Positions 7,737 to 14,291 of a DNA stretch of 18,079 nucleotides are shown piece by piece. Positions within the stretch are counted from its first letter, which is position 1, and each line of letters begins with the position of its first letter. The stretch comes from JBFHFS01 sp041583495. Its GTDB lineage: Bacteria > Bacteroidota > Bacteroidia > Bacteroidales > Marinilabiliaceae. The notes under the pieces are model-generated. The model saw only the letters and a list, made by a program, of their open reading frames with translations. It was not told the DNA's origin and did not search any database. Made by a program: the position numbers and the translations under genes. Location of the stretch: positions 1 through 18,079 of the forward strand of contig JBFHFS010000082.1 in the NCBI GenBank assembly GCA_041583495.1, written 5' to 3'.

Positions 7737-9083
7737 ATGAGAATTCGGGTTATCGGTGTTTTTGCTCTAGTCATATTTATGTTCATTAATTGCCGGAAGG
7801 AAGAAGTTGAAGATCCAATAGATTGGAACGATCCCTATCCTTCCGAATTAAAGGACAGGTATGTTGTTTTTTTCTTGACCAATACGAGTGTAGATCAGGC
7901 TGACAGCCAGAATGGAGGAGATGGAAATAGAAAATACACCTTTGTCACGGAACTGTCCCAAATTTTTGGCGCCATAAGGGAAGATAGTCCTTACAAATAT
8001 GCTTTTGGTTTACCGGGACCAATGCTTTTGACGCAATCAGTCGAGGAGATGAATTATCAGATAAACAAGGCATTCGATCTGTCGGAGAAGTACAACATTC
8101 CTGTATATTTCCAGCTTGACGACTGTAACAATTATACAACGGATTTTGGCATGGGGGCTACCCCCAGGTTTTATGAAAATCCTGAGTGGTGCGAATGGGT
8201 TTCTTTCCCGGAGGGAGAAGAGACCTGGGGGGGGCAATCAAATGGAAGACTTCCCTATTATTGGTTTAACTGGGGATCATGGATGCATGCAAATGCCTTT
8301 CCCTGTTTTGAATCACCCGGGTTTAGGTCTTTTGTTTTAAATCAATATCAAAATGGAGTCTTAGACCCTTTAATGGAACGATATAATAAATTGATTTCTG
8401 AGGGGAAAGAATATTTATTTGCCGGTTTGGCCATTGGATGGGAAACGCATATTCCTGATTATTCTGAAAATAACACCAATATTAATCCAAACAATTTACC
8501 TGTTAATTCTTTGGAAGGTGACCCAATGCAACCCTGGGAAGCATCCGAATATGGATACAACTCCTTATATCTAAAAGGTTATGATAGTTATAACCTGGCT
8601 GCATTGGATACGGTGGTTCACGATTATATTGAATTTCTTTCCAAAACAGCTTTTGATGCAGGTATTCCAAGAAATAAAATCTTTAGTCATATTGTCGGGA
8701 TCCGGTCTGCACAGCAAAAAGTTATTTCGAACTATCCTCCTATTTGGTGTGCTGTAAACGACTACTGCACCCCCGGTTTTACGCTGTCGCCGGTTACTGC
8801 TCCCTATGATTTGTATACACTTACGTTGAGAATAAAGGAGGCGGATAATTCACAGAAATATTTCGGATGTGCAGAAGGTTATAGCCGCGGACTGGACGGA
8901 TCATTTTCTATTGCAGACGATTATTTCAATTCAATGTTTAAATATGGGGCCGCTTTAGTCACGGTTTACGGATGGGGAAGAACTTCCGCTGATTCCAAAT
9001 TTGCAGCCTCTCATAGTCCCGATAATCCTTTTGTTTTGGCAGCAAAAAAATGGTTGGATATGGAATGTTCCGAAAAGGAATGA
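7737..9083 (+). CDS. Unassigned lipoprotein, probable TIM-barrel glycoside hydrolase
   Basis: A 448-residue lipoprotein that I cannot place in a named family. The frame opens with a TTG at 7683, but the ATG at 7737 starts a textbook lipoprotein signal (hydrophobic stretch to FMFINC, Cys19, then RKEE), so I choose it. Features resembling a (beta/alpha)8 glycosidase are: a first strand, RYVVFFLTNTS; a strand ending in acids, PVYFQLDD (Asp128, Asp129); a strand, FAGLAIGWETH, carrying Glu236; and a late strand, KYFGCAEGY, carrying Glu380. A spacing of about 144 residues between the two Glu is plausible for an acid/base and nucleophile pair, by inference only. The protein is rich in Trp/Tyr (NPEWCEW, YYWFNWGSW), as sugar-binding clefts often are. 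It sits between two nucleoside-hydrolase paralogues, so it probably acts on the same substrate outside the cytoplasm. Confidence 0.75.
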   Translation: MRIRVIGVFALVIFMFINCRKEEVEDPIDWNDPYPSELKDRYVVFFLTNTSVDQADSQNGGDGNRKYTFVTELSQIFGAIREDSPYKYAFGLPGPMLLTQSVEEMNYQINKAFDLSEKYNIPVYFQLDDCNNYTTDFGMGATPRFYENPEWCEWVSFPEGEETWGGQSNGRLPYYWFNWGSWMHANAFPCFESPGFRSFVLNQYQNGVLDPLMERYNKLISEGKEYLFAGLAIGWETHIPDYSENNTNINPNNLPVNSLEGDPMQPWEASEYGYNSLYLKGYDSYNLAALDTVVHDYIEFLSKTAFDAGIPRNKIFSHIVGIRSAQQKVISNYPPIWCAVNDYCTPGFTLSPVTAPYDLYTLTLRIKEADNSQKYFGCAEGYSRGLDGSFSIADDYFNSMFKYGAALVTVYGWGRTSADSKFAASHSPDNPFVLAAKKWLDMECSEKE

Positions 9084-9144
9084 TCCCGGAGGGGGTGTAA
9101 AAATGGCCTGAAGGTTAAGTAGAGTATTAAAAAAGATAAGAAAA

Positions 9145-10173
9145 ATGAGTCCAATATTTGTAAAAAAAATCATTCATCTCCTTTTCGTCGGGTTTGTTTT
9201 CTGCTCCTGTGGCACTCCTAAGTCTGAAGACAACCGTTTCACGGAGAAGCCCAACATGATCCCCATCATTTTTGACACGGATATACAGGGCGATTACGAT
9301 GATGTGGGGGCCATGGCCATGCTGCATGCCTTTGCCGATAGTGGCGAAATTGAAATCCTGGCCACCATGGGGTCGAATTTAAGTCCATTGGTGGTTCCCA
9401 CCATTGAAGTCATTAACACCTGGTTTGGAAGGGCAGACCTACCCATTGGGGTAACAAAAGGAGCTGGCGTCATTCAGGATTCCCGAGAATTAAAATGGCC
9501 CGATTCGCTTATGGTCCATTTTCCTCATAAATACCGGAGCAACGATGACGCTCCGGATGCCGTTGAAGTCTATCGAAAAGTGCTGGCCAATCAACCCGAT
9601 ACCTCTGTGACGATAGTTACCGTTGGCTTTTTGACAAATCTTAAAAACCTGTTATTGTCTAAACCCGACTCCATCTCCGATCTGGGTGGCCGGGATTTAG
9701 TAGCCCAAAAGGTTAAACATTGGGTGGCCATGGCCGGATGGTTTCCTGAAGGGAAAGAAACAAACGTTCGCAGGGACTCCTCCGCCTCAAAATATGCCAT
9801 CGATAATTGGCCTACACCCATTGTTTTTAGTGGATTTGAAGTGGGCGTGAAAATAAAAACCGGCTTACCACTGGTTAATGAAGGGGCAAAAGATAGTCCT
9901 ATAAGGATGGCCTACGCCATAAGTATCCCTAAGAGGCCCAATGACAAAAATGGAAGACAAAGTTGGGATCAGACGGCTTTATTGTGCGCTGTTAGAGGAT
10001 TTGAACCCTACTTTGGATATAAAACCGGCAGGTTTATTACCAACCCGGATGGAAGTAATCGATGGAATGAGGATCCGGATGGCCCTCATAAACATTTGGT
10101 AATGATGATGGATGCGGATTCTATGGCCTTGGTTATTGATGATTTGATGATGCATAAGTCCAGGCGTGAATAG
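9145..10173 (+). CDS. Nucleoside-hydrolase-like lipoprotein 2 (ribofuranosidase)
   Basis: A 342-residue paralogue of the product of 6629-7669, in the same N-ribohydrolase fold. The signal region ends VFCSCGTPKSED; Cys22 is the likely lipidated residue (Cys20 possible), followed by polar and acidic residues compatible with surface export. The catalytic/metal loop at residues 44-53 is DTDIQGDYDD, again two residues longer than the classical DxDPGxDD, but here the first Asp (Asp44) is kept. RQSWDQTALLCAVRG gives Trp274-Asp275 at the C-terminal metal position. VTVGFLTNLKNLLL and PTPIVFSGFEVGV align with the first paralogue. Identity between the two looks moderate, so this is an older divergence rather than a recent tandem copy. 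Their different loops suggest different aglycone or substrate preference. The product would feed the ribokinase and permease encoded downstream. Confidence 0.88.
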   Translation: MSPIFVKKIIHLLFVGFVFCSCGTPKSEDNRFTEKPNMIPIIFDTDIQGDYDDVGAMAMLHAFADSGEIEILATMGSNLSPLVVPTIEVINTWFGRADLPIGVTKGAGVIQDSRELKWPDSLMVHFPHKYRSNDDAPDAVEVYRKVLANQPDTSVTIVTVGFLTNLKNLLLSKPDSISDLGGRDLVAQKVKHWVAMAGWFPEGKETNVRRDSSASKYAIDNWPTPIVFSGFEVGVKIKTGLPLVNEGAKDSPIRMAYAISIPKRPNDKNGRQSWDQTALLCAVRGFEPYFGYKTGRFITNPDGSNRWNEDPDGPHKHLVMMMDADSMALVIDDLMMHKSRRE

Positions 10174-10254
10174 AACCATTTAGGTCAACAAAAGGGCCTG
10201 ACTGGTTAAGAAAATACTTTGATCTTCTTTTTCTGAAAAACAAATAATAAAACG

Positions 10255-11769
10255 ATGAAAATTATTCTGATTTCAATGCTTTTATTATTAATTATTTGGG
10301 GGTGTTCAGAAACGGCTACCCAGGATAAACCAAAGCCCAACATTGTGTTTATTATGGCCGATGATTTAGGATGGGCCGATTTATCCTGCTATGGGAACCG
10401 TTTTAATGAATCTCCCAATATTGATCAACTTGCCCTGGAGGGGGTCCGATTCACAAATTCCTATGCCGCAGGAGCCGTATGTTCTCCCACGCGGGCCAGC
10501 ATCATGTCGGGTCAATATCCGGCACGGGTTGGGATCATCGACTTTATTCCAGGGCTTTGGAGAACCTACGAAAAGATGACCCCCCCGGTTAATAGAACCC
10601 AGTACCTGCCCGATGAGATTACAACCATTGCCGAATTGTTAAAAGAAAATGGATATACCAATGGCTATTTTGGGAAGTGGCATTTAGGATTTCTATCAGA
10701 ACAACATCCCTTAAACCAGGGTTTTGACGTGGCCAGGATCGCTCAGGGTAAATTCTACGATATCGCGTTTGAGCCAGAGGATACTGTTGAAATGACAGGC
10801 CGGTTCTCGGAGAAATTAACAAAATATGGAATTGATTTTATAGAGAAGAATCAAAATAAACCATTCTTTCTGTTTCTGTCCCATTACGATGTTCATATTA
10901 ACCTGGATGCGGATCAGGAATTCATTGATAAGTACCTAAAAAAGGGAATAGCTGAAGGGTATCCTTGCAACGCCATTTATGCGGCCATGATTGAACATTT
11001 AGACAGGAGCGTTGGGCAGATTTCAAATAAGATTAAGGAGCTGGGGCTGGAGGATAATACGATTCTCATTTTTTGTTCCGACAATGGTGGCTTGAATATG
11101 AGATATGATAAGGGGCCGTTAGTGGTCGACAGCAAAAAAGAACTTTACCGAGGTGATTCCCTGCTGTACATAGCCTCGTCGAATCTTCCGCTCAGAGGAG
11201 AAAAAGGGAACTTATATGAGGGCGGCATACGGATCCCCCTTATTGTAAAATGGCCCCAAAAAATAGAAGGGGGTAAGGAATCTGCTGTGCCGGTAACCAG
11301 TGTCGACTATTTCCCTACCCTTGCGGAGGCTGCAGGATGTGATTTGCCCGGTGAGCAAATCCTTGATGGCGTAAATATCTTTTCCCCTCCGGTTTCTAAT
11401 CAAACAAATACAGATAGAGCTATTTACTGGCATTACCCGGTATATCACCATGGTGTGCCGGCAAGCGCCGTAAGATTAGGCGATTGGAAATTAATTGAAT
11501 TTTTAGATGACGATCACGTTGAGTTGTATAATCTGGCTTCCGATTTGGGTGAAAGAGAGGATTTATCAAAGATTAATTCTGAAAAAACCAGGGAATTAAG
11601 AAAAATGCTAAACCAGTGGAGGGGTTCGGTTTCTGCCGACATGCCTTTGCCAAATCCTGCCTTTGATTCCTTAAGGAGAAATGAATGGGGCATCCATCCT
11701 CATCTTTTCAATATGGTAAAATATAAAATAAGGAAGGGAAAATGGATTGAAAAAAGAGTCTTTCGATAA
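10255..11769 (+). CDS. Formylglycine-dependent sulfatase (S1 family), lipoprotein
   Basis: A 504-residue type I sulfatase that removes sulfate esters from a glycan or glycoconjugate outside the cytoplasm. A lipoprotein signal, LIIWGC (Cys17, then SET), precedes the alkaline-phosphatase-like fold. Visible active-site elements are the metal-binding MADDLGWAD (Asp36, Asp37), the maturation motif CSPTR with Cys76 to be converted to formylglycine, GKWHLG (Lys141, His143), a histidine-containing segment SHYDVH, and the metal-binding SDNGG (Asp276, Asn277). The ending ELYNLASDLGEREDLS is the usual C-terminal subdomain of arylsulfatase-A-like enzymes. Neither a radical-SAM maturase nor a formylglycine-generating enzyme is encoded in the window, so activation must come from elsewhere in the genome. 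Its place inside the ribose-type unit says that the imported substrate carries sulfate. The exact S1 subfamily is not assignable by eye. Confidence 0.94.
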   Translation: MKIILISMLLLLIIWGCSETATQDKPKPNIVFIMADDLGWADLSCYGNRFNESPNIDQLALEGVRFTNSYAAGAVCSPTRASIMSGQYPARVGIIDFIPGLWRTYEKMTPPVNRTQYLPDEITTIAELLKENGYTNGYFGKWHLGFLSEQHPLNQGFDVARIAQGKFYDIAFEPEDTVEMTGRFSEKLTKYGIDFIEKNQNKPFFLFLSHYDVHINLDADQEFIDKYLKKGIAEGYPCNAIYAAMIEHLDRSVGQISNKIKELGLEDNTILIFCSDNGGLNMRYDKGPLVVDSKKELYRGDSLLYIASSNLPLRGEKGNLYEGGIRIPLIVKWPQKIEGGKESAVPVTSVDYFPTLAEAAGCDLPGEQILDGVNIFSPPVSNQTNTDRAIYWHYPVYHHGVPASAVRLGDWKLIEFLDDDHVELYNLASDLGEREDLSKINSEKTRELRKMLNQWRGSVSADMPLPNPAFDSLRRNEWGIHPHLFNMVKYKIRKGKWIEKRVFR

Positions 11770-11906
11770 GTTCAATGTGTTTATAACCAAGACTATAAAT
11801 GAGCCGGGGCTTGATCGAAGGAGACGTCATATTGTTATTTGGGAAATTAAAAGCCTTATGATTGGGCTCGAAAGATGGAGTATAACGATATTTAAAATTA
11901 CTTTAT

Positions 11907-12815
11907 ATGAATAAAAAAATTGTAGTACTTGGAAGCAGTAACACCGATATGGTGATTAAAACCGAAAGATTGCCTGTTCCCGGAGAGACCGTCCTTGGGG
12001 GAACATTCCTGATGAATCCCGGAGGAAAAGGAGCTAACCAGGCTATTGCGGCCTCAAGACTCGGGGGGGAGGTTACTTTTATTTGTAAGACGGGGAATGA
12101 TATGTTTGGTCAGCAGTCGGTTGACCTTTATGCGGAGGAAAATATAAATACCGACTTCATTTTTCAGGATAAGGCGTTGCCATCGGGGATCGCATTGATT
12201 ACAGTAGATGCCCATGGTGAAAACTGTATTGTGGTCGCTTCCGGAGCAAATTTTTCGTTAAATTGCTCAGATATTGATCAGGCCAGGGAGGCCATTGAAC
12301 AGGCTGACTTGTTATTGTTGCAGTTAGAAACCCCCATCGAAACAGTGTTGCATGCAGCCAGGATGGCCCATGACAAAGGAGTAAAAGTGATTCTGAATCC
12401 GGCCCCTGCCCAGCCGATTCCGGCTGAGCTATTTGAACAGTTGTATATGATTGTTCCCAATAAAACCGAATCGGAACTCCTTTCCGGGGTGGAGGTTTCC
12501 GATTGGCAAACGGCCCGTCGTGCTGCAGAGATAATAAGCGGCAAGGGCGTGCAGGTGGTCGTAATCACCCTTGGTTCGATGGGAACCCTGGTGAAGAGTG
12601 GAGACCAATATTTTGAGGTTCCGGTGCCGGTGAAAGTAGATGCCATCGATACCACCGCGGCAGGGGATACGTTTTGTGGGGGGTTAAGTGTGGGGATCGC
12701 CGAAGGAATGGATTTGCCCGAAGCTGTCAGGTTTGCCAATAAGGCGGCAGGTATTTCGGTTACAAGGATGGGGGCGCAGGCCTCGATTCCTTATCGTAAG
12801 GAGTTAGCCAATTAA
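11907..12815 (+). CDS. rbsK: Ribokinase
   Basis: A cytoplasmic PfkB-family kinase of 302 residues, close to the roughly 300 typical of ribokinase. It phosphorylates D-ribose with ATP to ribose-5-phosphate, feeding the pentose-phosphate pathway. The opening VVLGSSNTDMV, with Asp14 at the sugar-binding position, is ribokinase-like. So are the first PfkB signature NPGGKGANQAIAA (residues 37-49), the NKTESELL motif of the nucleotide domain, and the second signature DTTAAGDTFCGG with catalytic Asp254 and the AAGD anion hole. There is no signal peptide. It is separated from the sulfatase by 137 bp, with no clear promoter that I can see, and lies 27 bp before the permease, so these two form a tight pair. 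Other PfkB sugars are possible, but the motifs together with the RbsU-type partner favour ribose. Confidence 0.92.
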   Translation: MNKKIVVLGSSNTDMVIKTERLPVPGETVLGGTFLMNPGGKGANQAIAASRLGGEVTFICKTGNDMFGQQSVDLYAEENINTDFIFQDKALPSGIALITVDAHGENCIVVASGANFSLNCSDIDQAREAIEQADLLLLQLETPIETVLHAARMAHDKGVKVILNPAPAQPIPAELFEQLYMIVPNKTESELLSGVEVSDWQTARRAAEIISGKGVQVVVITLGSMGTLVKSGDQYFEVPVPVKVDAIDTTAAGDTFCGGLSVGIAEGMDLPEAVRFANKAAGISVTRMGAQASIPYRKELAN

Positions 12816-12842
12816 ATTCTAAACCATATAAAACAAATCAAT

Positions 12843-13844
12843 ATGTTTATTGTAGATAGTTATATCCTCGCAATCGTGTTTTGCGTCGTTACCATGCTCT
12901 GCTGGGGCTCGTGGGCCAATACTCAAAAACTTGCCGGTAAATCATGGCGCTATGAACTGTTCTATTGGGATTACGTCCTGGGTCTTTTGATCATGTCGTT
13001 AATCTTTGCTTTTACATTAGGAAGTATTGGTGAACAGGGGCGCAGCTTTCTACCCGATTTAGCACAGGCCGATTGGAAAAATATTGGGAGTGCCTTTTTA
13101 GGGGGAGTCATCTTTAATGCCGCAAATATTCTGTTGTCTTCTGCCATTGCCATTGCCGGAATGTCGGTTGCCTTTCCAATTGGAATCGGTTTAGCCCTGG
13201 TCTTGGGGGTAATCATCAATTACCTTGGTTCACAAAAAGGCGACCCGATATTATTGTTTTTGGGCGTTGGCTTAATTACCATCGCCATTATTCTGAATGC
13301 TCTGGCTTATAAAAAAACTTCGTCCAGTGGATTGAAGGTCACTAAGAAAGGAATCCTGATATCTGTATTAGCCGGATTGTTGATGTCGTTCTTTTATCGT
13401 TTTGTGGCCGCATCTATGGATTTGGACAATTTCGAAAACCCTGCACAAGGAATGATGACACCCTATACCGCAATGGTCATCTTCTCCCTGGGCGTTTTTA
13501 TGAGCAACTTCCTTTTCAATTCCATTTTAATGAAGAAGCCTATCAGTGGCGAACCAACAAATTATAAGGCTTATTTTAAGGGGAAAATTTCAATTCATTC
13601 GGTGGGCGTTCTCGGGGGAGGAATTTGGGCCATTGGTAATTCACTGAATCTAATAGCCGCAGGAGAAGCCGGAGCGGCCATCTCTTATGGCCTGGGGCAG
13701 GGAGCGACTCTTGTCGCCGCTTTGTGGGGTGTCTTTATATGGCGTGAGTTTAAAGGTGCTCCTAAAGGAACCAATGCCATGTTGTTTTTTATGTTCGTCT
13801 TCTTTTTAGCCGGTATCATTTCCATCATTTATGCCGGAAATTAA
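12843..13844 (+). CDS. GRP/RbsU-type sugar permease, probable ribose transporter
   Basis: An inner-membrane protein of 333 residues with about ten hydrophobic segments, as in the glucose/ribose porter branch of the drug/metabolite transporter superfamily. The segment CWGSWANTQKLAGK followed by WRYELFYWDYVLG near residues 20-50 is a strong family hallmark. Other conserved parts are GGVIFNAANILLSSAIAIAG, SVAFPIGIGLALVLG and the late ISYGLGQGATLVAALWG. It would bring free ribose released in the periplasm into the cytoplasm for the ribokinase encoded 27 bp upstream. This is the role of the ribose transporter in Bacteroides rus loci. It closes the first transcription unit: a long inverted repeat follows 11 bp after the stop. 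Confidence 0.9.
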   Translation: MFIVDSYILAIVFCVVTMLCWGSWANTQKLAGKSWRYELFYWDYVLGLLIMSLIFAFTLGSIGEQGRSFLPDLAQADWKNIGSAFLGGVIFNAANILLSSAIAIAGMSVAFPIGIGLALVLGVIINYLGSQKGDPILLFLGVGLITIAIILNALAYKKTSSSGLKVTKKGILISVLAGLLMSFFYRFVAASMDLDNFENPAQGMMTPYTAMVIFSLGVFMSNFLFNSILMKKPISGEPTNYKAYFKGKISIHSVGVLGGGIWAIGNSLNLIAAGEAGAAISYGLGQGATLVAALWGVFIWREFKGAPKGTNAMLFFMFVFFLAGIISIIYAGN

Positions 13845-13855
13845 GACCCTTATTA

Positions 13856-13920
13856 GTTTGGTTGACCTTTTGAATGTGCAATTAGTTAAAAGTAATGGCA
13901 CATTCAAAGGTCAATTGAAC
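13856..13920 (+). terminator. Long inverted repeat at the end of the rbsK-permease unit
   Basis: The core arms 13862-13879 and 13898-13914 pair along 17 bp with a single bulged T and an 18-nt loop. Pairing continues outward to 13856/13920 through wobble and Watson-Crick pairs. It starts 11 bp after the permease stop. There is no clean T-run after the 3' arm, so it is not a classical intrinsic terminator. It may act as a 3' stabilising stem or a bidirectional or factor-assisted terminator. The position makes it a likely boundary of the first unit. Confidence 0.6.
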
Positions 13921-14088
13921 AGCCTGAAATTTCATTCAAAAAAGCCTAAACAATAAACTGGCAGGTTCCTGGTTAAATCTTATTTAAGGATTGCGTTTTG
14001 TCGCTTTGTGGTCTATATTTCAATAGATGGATGATTAAGTAGTGCATGTCCATAAAGTCAGGAGTTTGAGCTGGAAAGTTCAAATTCA

Positions 14089-14199
14089 AAGCCTGCTCCG
14101 CCATAGCGTAGCACCTGCAACAAACCTTCGGCGACCGAAGGGAGGCTTGCGTCCGGGTGGCGCTGAAACTATACCGCGAATCGCCATAGCTTTTTTTTT
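14089..14199. repeat. GC-rich structured block, candidate interspersed repeat
   Basis: About 100 bp clearly richer in GC than its surroundings. It contains a perfect 7-bp hairpin with a 3-base loop (14125-14131 with 14135-14141). This is nested in an outer AAGCCT/AGGCTT pairing (14089-14094 with 14143-14148). The 9-bp direct repeat CGCCATAGC occurs at 14099-14107 and 14182-14190, followed by a run of nine T's (14191-14199). A weak TGGCG/CGCCA stem (14158-14162 with 14182-14186) precedes the T-run and could form a terminator. The texture resembles palindromic intergenic repeats of some Bacteroidota genomes, but copy number cannot be seen from one window. Confidence 0.45.
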
Positions 14200-14291
14200 G
14201 AATGATGGATTCAGGGTATGCGAATTGGATGGGTTACGGGAAAAGGTCTGTAATCCAAAAATGTAACTGGTGACAACAAATCGGTTTAGAA

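Larger units (their letters stand above)
13845..14291. other. 447-bp gap between the two transcription units
   Basis: No credible gene is present. The left part holds a long inverted repeat (13856-13920) and the middle holds a GC-rich block with nested hairpins and a 9-bp direct repeat (14089-14199). A 74-codon frame at 14042-14266 lies over the block, but its composition is unlike a protein and it has no recognisable start context, so I treat it as spurious. A near-match to the -7 consensus (TATATTTC, 14014-14021) lacks a well-placed -33 box. How the GH106-like gene is transcribed is therefore unclear. Confidence 0.6.

Noticed and set aside
9760..9771. ACAAACGTTCGC, a 10-of-12 match to the LacI-type palindrome
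   Set aside because: It lies inside the second nucleoside-hydrolase gene, breaks the symmetry of one half-site and has no promoter near it; most likely chance.
12278..12739. 153-codon open frame on the minus strand
   Set aside because: It is antisense to rbsK, whose PfkB motifs are unambiguous; the frame is open because of codon composition.
14014..14021. TATATTTC as a -7 promoter element for the GH106-like gene
   Set aside because: The last base deviates, the nearest TTTG is only 13 bp upstream and the gene starts about 270 bp downstream.
14042..14266. 74-codon open frame in the gap before the GH106-like gene
   Set aside because: It overlies the GC-rich structured block, has protein composition unlike neighbours and no recognisable domain.
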